From positions 1,915,001-1,979,000 of the forward strand of contig JAPXFQ010002912.1 of NCBI GenBank assembly GCA_028564705.1: a stretch of DNA of 64,000 nt. Direction: 5' to 3'. The position numbers were made by a program, and so were the translations under genes. Position 1 is the first letter of the stretch; each line of letters begins with the position of its first letter. The stretch comes from Apricaphanius iberus. Its lineage: Eukaryota > Chordata > Actinopteri > Cyprinodontiformes > Aphaniidae. The notes beneath the pieces were generated by a model. The model was not told where the DNA came from. It ran no database searches and saw nothing but the letters and a program-made list of their open reading frames with translations. This document shows positions 1 to 11,900 of the stretch, piece by piece.

Positions 1-672
1 ATAAAATGTAAAGCTTTTTGGAGCCAAAAGTGTTATGTTCCATCTTTTCAGAGAATTCATTCCAGGGGTGAGGAGCACTGGTGCTGAAAAACCTCTGAGT
101 AAATGGGGTTCAGATGACCTGAGGGGCGACTACCTGACAGGTTTATACCTGAAAAGTATGCAGAGATGATTTTATGAAGTTGTATAAAACAAACTTTCTG
201 GAGGTGTTGTAGTACTACATAATCTGAGCTAGTGTGATCGTGCAGAGGTTGAATAAAAGTGTCTTAAATTGAGCCTTGAGTTTCCACACATGACCTTGTT
301 TGACTCCAATTTATAATTACTGTGACCAGTCTAACCTTCTTTTTTAAATTCCAACATAAAATAAACCAACTGAACATTTCAAACTTGGGTAGAATAATTA
401 CCAAGGCAACAGTGTACAAGAATAATCATCAAAAACAAGAAATGTCCACTACACGTCTTTTATCGGGAGAGTTATCCAGAAATGCGTACTATTTTGCCTT
501 AATACCAAAAGGGGGCACTGGTGTCCAAACTTTGTACCTGAGTAATTCAGAGGGACACAATGAATGCGTAGGTAAGGAATGAAGGCAGTCATTTATTTTA
601 GTTGCACGAATCATAAAATTATTTCATCTCTAATTGTAATTGTTTCTGTGATGTATAATTTTCTATCAACAG
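1..672 (+). other. Intron and possible upstream exon of arfgap3
   Basis: This stretch lies upstream of the first recognisable arfgap3 exon and is mostly AT-rich and non-coding. A segment at about 53-142 follows a CAG acceptor-like site, is open, and reads Glu-Phe-Ile-Pro-Gly then a Lys-Pro-Leu-Ser-Lys-Trp stretch. Its possible donor (GTTTAT) is weak and I cannot match it to a known ArfGAP3 exon, so it is only a candidate. The open frame at 322-582 shows no family resemblance and is probably chance. Confidence 0.3.
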
Positions 673-2120
673 ACCTGTTTCAAGGAGAAAAGCTGACTTG
701 ACCTCCTACTCTGATTCTGGAGAAGCTCAGAAGAAGTTTGGAGATGGCGTCAAAGCGATATCATCTGATATGTACTTCGGAAAACAAGACAACTCTGACG
801 TACTATATGAGCACCAAAAAGCAAATATTATGATCATAAAATGAATACAATTCTTTATTCAATTCAAACAAGTAGTATATAAAAATTTTCCAGTTCGCAG
901 TTTATATATAAAAATATATTTTTTTTCTATTCAGTACGAAACTAGAACACGACTGGAGAGATTTTCAGGGAGTGCTGCAATAAGTTCAGCTGATCTTTTT
1001 GATGATCCAAAGAAACAAACTGGTAAGACATTAATTTTTTGGCAGTTTATATACAAACCTTTTTCTTCCATAGTAAAGCAGTTATTACTTCATAAATTAA
1101 AGAAAGTCTTTTGTGATTTTCACACATTTTCCTTTTTAATTGTGTTTGCGGGCCTCTACCTCAGTGGATGTATATTCCTTCTAAGTGTAAAGTTGCAAAA
1201 CACATCAAAAAGCATGATTAAGTAAAACAAGACAGTGGGAAGGTGAGAGTAGTGTTCACTGATGTGAGTTATTAAACCGCGAGTATAAATGGTGAATTTT
1301 TAAATGGTGAAGAGAAGGAAGTCAGGAGAAATGTTTTCTAGGAACACCTAATAAACCAGCACCTGCTCAGGCATTTAGAAGTTCCCCACAATGAGCCCCG
1401 TGTGGCTTTAATATTCTGAAATGATTCAGCTGCATGATGAGAATTCTTACATCCACTTGTGCTTCCAGCACAGTTTCTGTATTTTCAGTAGGCAAACTCC
1501 ATTTCACGATCACATACAGTCATGCTGCAGCATTTTAGCGGAGATTGATTGATTCCGGCCTAGTACACACCTGCAAAAGTGGGTACAGTATAAACGGTTG
1601 ACTGATGAACTCCTATCTGTTTAACGTAACATGTAGGGGGTATGTAGTGTCACCTGGTGCAACGTCTTTTTAACTTTGCATCAGTTACATTCATCATATG
1701 TGGCCTAAAAATGTCAATTAAGCTAATGCTATAAGATGTGGTTGGGAAAACATAAAAAATAAATCAATATAATCATTGAGGACTTAGGTAGAGGTAAAAT
1801 AGTGTGACAAGAGTAGAGTTGGCCATTAAAATTCTGTGGTGGAAGACATTTGTTTTGTTGCTGGAGTCAAACTCTAGTTTCATGTTTCCAGGGAGTTCAT
1901 ACAGTCTTAGCAACGTGCTGCCGAGCGCTCCTGACATGTCGCAGCTCAAACACGGTGTGCGCTCAGTCGCAGGGAAACTGTCGGTCATGGCTAGCGGCGT
2001 AGTCAACACAATTCAGGTCAGTCGAACCCCCTGAGAATTCAATCCCACCCATCTATCTCTTGTTAATGACTTTAAAAAAAAAATCTTCTGCTTCTTTTTC
2101 AGGATCACTACAATTCGTAA
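673..2120 (+). CDS. arfgap3: ADP-ribosylation factor GTPase-activating protein 3, C-terminal exons (partial)
   Basis: Four spliced exons are visible: 673-799, 935-1022, 1892-2016 and 2103-2120 (stop TAA at 2118-2120). All have AG/GT borders and compatible phases and give the last 118 or so residues. They carry the C-terminal regulatory region of ArfGAP2/3 (Glo3 family): [11 protein letters not shown], then the ISSxxxFG signature as ISSDMYFG, then ISSADLFD, then a SVLP-like [10 protein letters not shown] and an amphipathic [14 protein letters not shown] tail. ArfGAP2/3 stimulate GTP hydrolysis on Arf1 and work with coatomer on Golgi COPI coats; this tail binds coatomer and membrane. The catalytic zinc-finger GAP domain lies left of the window. 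The end DHYNS resembles the ArfGAP3 ending more than the longer ArfGAP2 ending, so ARFGAP3 is preferred, but ARFGAP2 is not excluded. Confidence 0.82.
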
Positions 2121-4519
2121 GTGACGGCGTGGACGTAAAGGCCATTTTCAGTGAGCTCTCGCCTTCGAAGGGACGTCGATGCTCGTAGCAAGTCTGGACA
2201 TTTACCACAGAATTACTCTTTGTATATTTTTGGTATTGGGTTATATGTGCTGATATGAAAAAACAGGATTTCTGTTCAACTTACAGACTTGAATATCAAT
2301 TACTCTGCTTTGAGGTTTCTGGGTTTAAAAATTCTGTACAAGATTGAGTAATTTTGTCTTGAAGAGTTTTTCCCAGCATTCCTTTTTTAAAATTTATTTA
2401 TGTGATCAAATCCACACTAGTGTCAGTTCTGTTAATCGGATTACACCAGTCAATCATCCTGTTACAGATTTCTCTTGTTCCTCCCCAAAAGCTTGAAAGT
2501 GTCCATTCAGTCCTCAAAGTGCACTTAGGTTTGCTTGCTTACATGGCACACCAAGACATGGCAGCAGCCTTAAAGGACCTGATCACTTTCCTAGATGTAA
2601 GCTGGTAATGATGTTTTTGTTTTCTCCGTTTATGCATCGAGTTGAGTCGTACAAATGAAGTTAGAAAAAGAGGAAATGCCTGATGAGGCTTTTATACAGG
2701 TCTACTAATGTTCACCATGGGCGCGAATAACATTCTCATTTTGGACTTTAGTTTAAACTGCTTCTTCTTCACAGTGACTTCTTTAGGCAACAAATTAGAA
2801 TTGAATAAATTTGAGTTTTCTTTAATTCACACAGTTAAAAAATTAGATTTTACACACTAGACAATTGTTCTTGGGAGAATCACTTGAGTTCATTTAAATT
2901 GCTTGGTTTCCTCCAGTTATCAGTGGGAGTGTGTGTCTGAGCTCGTTTGTAGGATTTTGAAACTGTAGGATTTGGAGAAAATCCACTGTGAAATTATACG
3001 TGTGCAAACAAGTATTTCCCAGGATTGTTTAGTATAATTACTCTGCCTTGAAAGAACAGTCTCAAATGCATATTTAAATAATATTATTTATGCTTGTGTT
3101 GAGTGTATATCTGCTCCACTTCTGAAGTCAGGAGGTTTGCTCAAAGATGTAGAAATGCATAAAAAAAACGTTCCTTCGTAGGAAGACTACATGATTAATG
3201 GAAAGTTGGTTTCATCTGAATTATTTCACCAAAGACAGTTTTTTGCTTTTCCACAATGAAAACATTTTGTTACAGACAATTAAGAAATCACTTTTGCTTC
3301 ATGAAGGTTCATTGCACTATTTAAAGTGTTTTTTTTCTTTAGTTCTGATATTAGGCTGACGCTATTTTTAATTTTGTCACATTAAGACTTATTAAAGGTA
3401 AACCAGTGCCTTCACTATTTGTATGGTTGGATTTTGTGTGAATTTACAAAATTCTGTAGGGAATTTTGTCCTGTTCCATTTTGGTAATTATTGTTAACAT
3501 TATTGTTTTTTTTAAAACTTCAAATCTGCTGTTATTAATGTAGACAGTTCCATTTTGAAAACCGTCTCCATAATTAGCTGGTTAAAAACGAAAAATAAAA
3601 AGAAGATCCGTCCAGACGTTCACACAGCTCTTGTGATGAAGTTGTCCTAGGCAGTTATTCACTATAACTGCTTAGGATTTGATCGGAAAACATGACACAG
3701 TTAGGCGAGTGCTCCAGTTTTCCGAAATGACCATCCACCATTTTCATGGTGTGGTTGGAAAGTAGGTCTGGAATACAAAGACCTGATTTGTACCATCCTG
3801 TCTTAAATTAAGCTAAATATACCTCCTGTCTGTTATATATTAATTAACTGTTCAGGGCTGTTTTATGCGGTTTCAACAGAAATATTCAGATTCTAGATTA
3901 GGATGTTAACGTTACTGGGTTTTCTGTTTGATTTTCCAGGAGGTTCATTGGACAATTTTCAGAGAAAACAGTAAAAATTAAAGAATTTGAACCTAATGAC
4001 AGAATATTTGTTTTTTCCCATCACTACAAGCCTTGGTCCAAAGAACCTAGTTCACTCACTCTGATTTTAATGTTAGGGTGACATTCTTTTTACCTGTTTA
4101 TTAAAAAATTGTTTAAAAAAAACTTGCACATGGCAGCTTAGGTGTGGATGCTATTTGATTCATTTGAGTTTGCTGTGTTTTTTTTTTTTGTCTTTTTTTC
4201 TTTGCTTTGCTTTGTTGCAGAAAAAAAAATATTGTGCATGTTCCCTCTGTAATTGCAAGATACATCATGAAGAGGAGATGGAACCATAGAGTTTCCAATT
4301 ATGTATGCCATGTAGCATAGTGTTGTAAAGCGCTTTAGGTTATCATTTATATAAAAAAAATAAAGCTACTCACTAAATGTTGTCCAATTTTTGAATTCCA
4401 ACTTTAAGAAGTCGTTCTAACATGACAAAAAGATAAATTGCATCATCTATGGGGGATTTTTTTTGCCATTTATCAAGAGAATACAATGACAATTTGGGAG
4501 ATGATAGAGAATATCTGAG
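2121..4519 (+). other. Probable arfgap3 3' UTR and AT-rich spacer
   Basis: No coding exon is seen here. An AATAAA at 4359-4364, just after a purine-rich stretch, is the best candidate polyadenylation signal for arfgap3. If used, the 3' UTR is about 2.2 kb; an earlier AATAAA near 2805 would give a shorter one. The short open frames at 2402-2608 and 4113-4298 (-) have no recognisable content. No gene is seen on the minus strand; in particular no APAF1-like exon, although APAF1 shares a promoter with IKBIP in mammals. Confidence 0.35.
4359..4364 (+). terminator. Candidate polyadenylation signal, arfgap3
   Basis: A canonical AATAAA lies in an A-rich context downstream of the arfgap3 stop codon, with no other gene between. 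Assignment is by position only. Confidence 0.35.
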
Positions 4520-5094
4520 AAAGAGTTTATGCTTCTCCGTTTTGAAGCAACGCCATTGTCCGTCAACGCAAAGGCCCTATGTCACCTTTGGAAGGACGCA
4601 CGGAGTAGAGGCCCAATTTTTAACTATCCGTCAACGGATAGCATATGCATCTGCTTGGTCAGTTTCAGTAAGAGCCAGAGATCGCTTCTGTAGAACAGGG
4701 CTCTATAGTTGCTGTTATCAGTAGTTAATGCAGCGTTTGGCCACTATATGTTTTATCCTGAAAGGATAACTTATCTAATATGTTCTTTTGGCGATTTTGA
4801 ACACAAGGAAGTGTAGAAAAACAACAAAAAAGGCTGCTGTGTTTTGGTTCCATGTGTTTCTAGAGTATTCAATGAGCTGCACCTCTAGTAAAAAGCTTTA
4901 AAACTTAATAAAAAATTACTCTCTGTCGTTCATTGCTCCTCTAGGAAGAAATACATTCACAAGCCTAGAAAAAAAATGAAACGGCGCTGTGATAGGCAGA
5001 GACGCCATGAAAAGTTAGCACCCCCTGCTGTCCTGGTCGTCCATATGTCTGCGTCTGAGTGCAAATTTGCGGTCCGAGAAGCATTAACTAGGCT
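4520..5094. mobile_element. Non-autonomous DNA transposon (MITE), copy 1 of a family with three copies here
   Basis: The left end resembles AGTTTATGCTTCTCCG and the right end is its inverse, reading GAGAAGCATTAACTAGGCT. The interior shares long blocks with copies at 23446-23860 and 51697-52221, such as GCGATTTTGAACACAAGG and a block near GTTCCATGTGTTTCTAGAG. No transposase is present; the short open frames inside are not genes. Ends of the AGCCTAG type beside TTA/TAA would suit PIF/Harbinger, but the target duplication is not certain. Confidence 0.6.
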
Positions 5095-5905
5095 TAATCT
5101 TCTCCCAAACTGTAATTGTATCCCCTTGATAAATGGCAGAAAAAATCCCCCATACTAATCACCTTACTACACCTTTATTCGAATTCGCTGTAAATTATTG
5201 TTCAAAACATAAAAAAGAAACTCTAATTAATACGGTAATATACCATTAAATTCCAAAAATGAGATGCCAGCTCATTTATTTAGTCCTGATCAAAATATAA
5301 AGCAAATATATTTCTCTTTGTATTAACACGTTTGCCTAATTTATTTGGACATAGAATATTAAAATAAGTACAAATAAATAAAATATTAAAATAAGTACAA
5401 ATAAACTAAATAAATATAAGATGACATTTATGGGGTAAATTCGGATAATTTTTTATCGCCAACGTGGCTTGCTGTTGCGTTCAGGACACTCCTGACCTGT
5501 CGGAACTTTTGGTTTTAGACAGAACTGTAGTTTATGACCAAACGATGCAAAATAATCTATCATTTCAAATTTGGTTTGGAATAGAATAAAATTCCATTTA
5601 AGATAGCACTAAAAGACTCGAACAACTACTACTGCAGTTGTATGGTTTGTACGTAGTTTAGGATTAGGTTGACCAATACCCCATGAAGGCAACACTTTTC
5701 CAGGGAACTTTTAGCGTTTTGTAGCGGTAACTTTAGCTAATCTCCGTTGTTAATGCATATTTATTGCTTAATTCACTATGAGCTTGTCTTTAAGGGCAAT
5801 AGCCCGCTTTTATCTGTGAAATATGAAATAAGTGATAGTATTTAATCAAAGCAAAGCCAGGTAACAATAGTTAAGAACCTGAGTTTGTTTTATAACTCAG
5901 CTAAA
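5095..5905. other. AT-rich spacer and ikbip upstream region
   Basis: No gene is seen. A direct duplication of roughly 27 bp (AATATTAAAATAAGTACAAA) sits at about 5358-5405. The last 150 bases before the ikbip start would include its promoter and 5' UTR, but I see no clear TATA box. The ATG at 5906 has A at -3. Confidence 0.4.
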
Positions 5906-8900
5906 ATGCCTTCGGAAATTAAACAGAGGAAGAAGACGCAATCTCAAAAGCAGGACGATGAAACACCGCAAATGTCTCCTGCAAACGGTAAAGACGACAC
6001 GCAAAAAACTAAAACGGTTGACGGAGAGAGGAGTGGATCAAAAAAGCCGACATCAGGTCTAGATGTTAAAGGTTTGATGTGTTTACTGTCGCTTATAGCT
6101 TGCGGAGTTCTGAGCTGGTAAGCAGAAACTTCCCCAGTTTTAATAAAGTTTTCTGTGTCGTTTCCTCGCTGAGTGCGTTTTGTGTTTCAGGTTGGTGCTG
6201 CAGCAGAATGAGAGGTTTTCTCTGCTGGAAGAAAAGTACAGAGTTTTACACGGGAAAACCTCCAGCCTGTTTGACATGGAGGAGGAGATGGTTAAAGTTT
6301 CCAAGAAGGTACGGGTGAAGTTACAGTGAGTTAAAATGTAACTTTTCTCAAAATGTCCCAAATTTAGAAACAGTTTTCTTTAAATGTTTTAATTTTGTGT
6401 AATTTAATGAGAGTCATAGAAGCAGTCAAGTAAAAGGCAAGCTATCCGGCTGCTTAGGACCTCAACGCCAGCAGGGGGCGCTTTTAGTTTGTCTTCAATA
6501 TTTACTGGGTGTCGCCTCTTCAGTAGTGATGGGTAGATGAGGCCTCGTCGACATGTTGCCATAACTATGGGCTTATAACGATACCAGTTTAAGATGAAAC
6601 TGAAAAAAAATATGGACTCTGAAAATAAAATTTGGCATTGAAAAATATAATTGTAACGGAAAATCTTGATTTTGAATCTGAAATAAATGTAATGAAAATG
6701 TCTTTATTGAAAGTTAAATAAAAATTGAAAGTGGAAAAAATATATAAATGAAAATCAAAATAGATGCATTGAAACAATTAACTCACAATCAAATTTTTAC
6801 GAATTCAATTTTTTTTTTAAATGCCGATCTTTTTTTCACTGCTGCTGCTGCTGCTTCAGGCGCTTGCTTTCAGCTGTCAGTAAGTCAGGCCGTTTTATAC
6901 CCAATAAACCCAGTAAAGGTCATTTGTAGTTCCTTTATGTATTCTTAATTCTTAACCTGTCCACATATTACAACAAAATCCACTGCTATAGCTTCTGTAA
7001 TGTTCATTTTGATATAACTTTTAAGTTAATCGCCGTTTGCGTCCTTTCATTTGAAATGATAATTTCATGTAGTCTTTTGGAGACAAACCCAGAACTATAC
7101 GATATCTAACCTAGACCGTTAACCAGTAGACCACCATGGAAACAATAACCTATCGCACATGTGGCGCGATTTAAACCAAATTAAAGGACGCAAACGGTGA
7201 TTAACTTAAAAGTTATATCAAAATGAACATTACAGAAGCTATAGCAGATTTACTATTTTAAAAAAATCGTTTTTTCAAGCTCTTTGCAATGATTTTTTAA
7301 AAGCAATTTCCCCAGTAATAATGCATACTCGCAAGGGACAGATGCACAATAATTTTCTGGTTGGCAAAATATATGATAGTTCAAATACCTGAAACCGTTC
7401 CCTGAATCCCTCACTTTTAACAATGCTGGGAGGTTGGGAGTACTTAATAATGAAAGGCCTGGTACAACTCATGCTTCCTGGTAGCTTAATGTTCAAAAAA
7501 GAAATAATAAAATATGTATTCACTGTGAATAAAGTGACCACAAAGAAGTTTTATAATGTCAGTATATCTGCATTTGTGACCTCCTGATGTTCATGTTTGG
7601 CTCTGTGATGTATCAGCATAGAAGATGTGTTTTTATTAATATATGCCAGTTCAGTAGAACATATTTAAACTGCAGAAAATAATAGGAATAATTATAACTA
7701 AGTTATTTTCAAAAGTAACTGAAATTTTGATAACATTAAGCAGAAACTGAGAGGAACAAGATTAAGAGAGGAAGTAAAAGCAAATACTTTAATTGCTGAT
7801 ATAAGATCCAAATGATCCCCCACATCCGAAATTATGCCTTTTCTTTCAGGCGCCATGTTGTTGGCTTTCTGGGAATTCGTCTGGTTAAAAAAAAAAAAAA
7901 ATTCGGCAGAGAAGCATCCCGTCGAAAGCTGGAGACGCTCATGCTTTTAAACACAGCTCAGCGCTTCAGTGACAGATGACACAGCAGCTGTATCGGATAC
8001 ACGCTATATACATGCGCCGACGCATCGGTGCTGCTCTACCCATCACTACGCTTCAGATGCTCATTATGCCTGGCGTATGTGTTGCAAACAGAGCTTCAAA
8101 ACATCCTGCGTAATGCCAACTAACTTCAAGAACAGCTATAGTTTAGACCAGTCCCTGCTTTAATTAGCTGCTTTTTTAAATGTGAAGCCTGAACAGTAGC
8201 TTAGACGGAGCCAACAAAAAGCTAAAGAACAACTCTGCTGTGTGCACACCAAGACTGTGTATTTAATGGAGGAAGCCTCCATGAGGTCACCCTTAGGTGT
8301 CTGAAAAGCTGATGTAGCCATGAGCTAACTGAGTTTTAGAGCTATTTTAGGCCTGCATTATATGGTTGTATGTTGTGAAGTGGCCAATACTTTTCAATGA
8401 TTGGGCATCATTTTATCAATTTTCAACAATATTTCAAGGGATATTTTTCAGAGATTAATGGTAAAAGCTACACACTGTCATTGTAATAATCAGTCTGTAG
8501 AGAAGAAATTTGATAATTTCAACCGATTTTTAATCAAGAAGCTATTTTAAATACACAGCAGAAATTAGGGCAGGGCGATATGGCCTCAAATCTTTATTGC
8601 GGTATAATCTAAAGCATATGTGGTAATGATACTGTATGTATTGCAATATATTCTTTTTTTTAAAACTGTATTATTATTAAAATGTTTATGAAGATTCTAA
8701 CTTCCCAGATGCATTGCAGCAGATCAACATCTTTAAAAAGGTTTAGAATCCCATTGAAAGGAAATGTATTGTGCAAAATGCATTAAAAAAATTCAAATTG
8801 TTTTCCTAAATAATAACATACAAAAAATTCTAACAACATAAGTAAGATGAAGATACTTTAAATTAAATAAAAGCTAAATGTTATAAAAAATAAGTTCTAA

Positions 8901-11900
8901 ATTGTGTGCCATCCCGGTTACTTATTTATGCATTTAGTATCGCACAAAAAAGAAAAACTTCACATATTTGAATTAAAAACGCTTCGAAGTTAAACAGGTT
9001 TGTTTTCCGTGACATAAACAACAACAGATTTTAGACTTGCATTATCTAGTTTAAAGACAGACATTGAGTAACAGTATATTTATATCTTCCCTACGTACCT
9101 GGTACAAAGTATGGTAAGTACCTGGTACACAACTTGATGATATCATCAAATTGGGTAATCGCTGTATGGCCGTACAGTCAAAATCTGTAATTTTTGCTAA
9201 ATTTATATAATTTCTACCTTACACCTTTTTATATTACCCACTTTTAACAGAAATATGGTTTTACTTACTGGAAAAAAGGTGGAGAGACTGTTATTCTCAG
9301 GTCTGTTAGTGCACTAATTGGCGATCTTTATTCACGATTAACATCCAAACAGGAATAACTTTGTGGACGTAACTGATGGTCATGTTCAGAGAAACAAAAT
9401 AACCCAGACTGCTAACATGACGCTGCGGCTTTTCCTGGAGCAAGCGGGAGTTAGTAGCGACTAGCGCTGACGGCTCATCTATGACCTCCTTTTGCAATTT
9501 GCTTAAGTGTTGAAACGTTTTTGAACATAAAAATGTGATCGGTTAAAGTAAAACAGAATGCTTGTTCTGTGTGAGGGATACTGATGCGTTTCTGTTTTTT
9601 TTTTGTTTTTTTTTATAGCCCTCTTAAGCCGCCCCATGGTGGTGTGTACGCCTAAAGCAGCTGTTATCTTTGTTCTTGCTTGAGGCTAATCCTTTTGAGG
9701 TCACTTAGTTTGAAAAATGTGTGCTTTTCTAATATTTTGAAATTAATATCGAATCCTGAATTAAAGAATAAATTCTAATTTGTTTTAGCTTAATTAAGGG
9801 AGCTATGACGTTAAATCTGTCAACACTGTAATTTAGTTTTATAGATTTTGGATCCGTTTTCTTAATGGTATTTTTTAAGATGTGCAAGATAAATCCTGTT
9901 TAAAATTTTCAGCTTTTGAGGGTAAACTTTCACCGTTTTTGGTAATTCTAACACATAAAATATTCAGACTCTTCTAACTTTTCTCAATCTTTAAAACATG
10001 CAAGGTGGATTATATGTAGACATTGCGTTATTTTAAGTGTGCACAGGTAAAAAAAAATCTCTAAACACCCCCGTTATTAAGTTGACTTTCATGGAAACCT
10101 CCAACAGTTTCAGTTTTGATCATTCTGTACCACTAAGAGCTCCACAGAAACAGCGCTCCTCTTTTGTGTTACGGCTGTAGCTCGCTGCATCCGAGGGCGA
10201 CCTTCACGAGGCGCTAGCCACCGTTTCCACGGCGACCAGACTCCAGCAGGACATCTCCACCCTCCACGACGTCGTCATGGCGATGCAAACCGAGGAGAAC
10301 TCGGCGTCCCGCGACCTGCAGGCGGTAAACGCCCGCTTCCTCAACGTGACGGAGACGTGGCAGGAGCGGCTGGCCGCCGTCACCTCGGACCTGGCGGCCC
10401 TGAAGGCAGAGGCCCGAGAGGCCCACGCCGGCGCCACGGAGCAGGTGAACGCGGCAGAGCAGAGGGCTCGGGCGCTGGCGAAGCGGCTGGAGGAGCTGGA
10501 GGACAGCACGAAGAGGAACGCCCGGGTCCTGGAGCGGACGGAGGAGGACGACGCCAAGCGGGCGCAGGATCACCTGGACTGGAACACCCAACAGATCCAT
10601 AAGCTGCAGGAGCAGATCAGCAGCCTCGCCAAGAGGGAGGCCGAGCTCAACGCCGAGCTCCAGGACCACATCCCCCGGGCGCGGCAGTGCGAGAAGCAGC
10701 TGCCGCAGGTGGAGGAGGCGGTGCGCTCCATCCTGAAGCTGAACAGTGACCTCAGCGGGGCCGAGAGGAGGTTGGAGGAGGTGACGCTGCAGGTGTTCGG
10801 GACCGAGGACAGCATGCTGAAAGCTCTGAGTGAGATCCTGGAGATCAGGCAGGAGCTGGACACGCTGCAGGCCCAAAACAGCATCCTGAAGATGAAGAAC
10901 GAGCTCTCCGTAGTTAAGGAGGCGGTCCGTGAACTCACCATGGTGCTGAGGGGAAACGACGATGGCAGCCAAGCAGACTCCGGCACATCGGAGGATGAGG
11001 AGTGGAGAGACGAAGAAGAGGAGCCGTGGCTGGAAGATGAGCTGAACGAAGAGTCTGAACCTCGTCACGATGACCTTATTGAATGAGTCCTTCAAAGAAG
11101 GAAAATCTCGCTAATATTTAGTCTTGTAGGTTTTTAGTTAGCTCACATATTCCATTTATTGTTGCTACTTTTTTACCTCAGAAACAGAACAAATGTCAGC
11201 ATCACATTTTTACTGTACTCTACCGAGTTCTTAGCACTGATAAAACGTCAAAAGCAAAATTTGTATATATCTTTCCTTTTATTTTCAAACACTGAAAACA
11301 TGAAAAACATTATAAACCAGTTGAATCAATAAAACAGTTCTATTAAAAAGAAAAAAATACAGCCCATGTCATTGTTTTGTCCCATTATTTTCCACAAGTG
11401 TCCTCTGCTGGGTAAGCTGTGGGGATGCACCGATACAGGTATTGGGGCTGATAGAGCCCGAATGTACTGGTGTCGGTTACTTAACCCATACCTAAAAGGT
11501 GGAAACTCTGCAATAATTGGTCATTCTTATTAATATTGTTTTACGGATTCACCATCATTTGTTGTAACAAGCAGAGAAAAAAACAAAACCTGCCTTCCAA
11601 TTCATTGCATTTTTTTTGCCATGTGTTAGAAGTATCTGCATTTGTACTTGGTATCAGATCCAAGTATCATTACAGTTATCGGTTTGAGAAAAAGAAAAGT
11701 GGTGTCGTTGCATCCCTAGTAAACCGTATTTCCCCGTTTCAGTGTGAAACCGTTCAGCAGATGCTGGAGGGTCTCGGGGCTCAGCGGGGGGCTCTGCAGC
11801 CTCGCCTGCAGGCTCTGGATAGGGACGTCGTCCAGCTGAACGACTGGGCCGCCGGTTTGGGTGACAAGCGAGCGAACCTTCACAGCAGCTTGACGTCGCT

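Larger units (their letters stand above)
6309..10180 (+). other. ikbip intron 2 (3.9 kb)
   Basis: This intron holds the hAT-like element at 6524-8048, the palindromic element inside it, a run at about 6590-6790 of loosely repeated TGAAAA/TTGAAAT units, and at about 8570-8680 a fragment starting GGGCAGGGCGATATGGCC, which resembles the terminal motif of fish hAT-type elements. No coding exon is seen. Confidence 0.55.

Noticed and set aside
673..2120. Calling this gene arfgap2
   Set aside because: The protein ends shortly after the amphipathic tail (DHYNS), closer to the ArfGAP3 terminus; kept as an alternative only.
4449..5158. Two open frames (91 and 60 codons) as small genes
   Set aside because: They lie within a non-autonomous transposon copy whose relatives elsewhere in the window do not preserve the frames.
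10214..11095. 293-codon minus-strand open frame and others opposite the long ikbip exon
   Set aside because: It is a shadow of a GC-rich exon; the plus frame has the family match, splice site, stop and polyadenylation signal, while the minus product is a Leu-rich string without domains.
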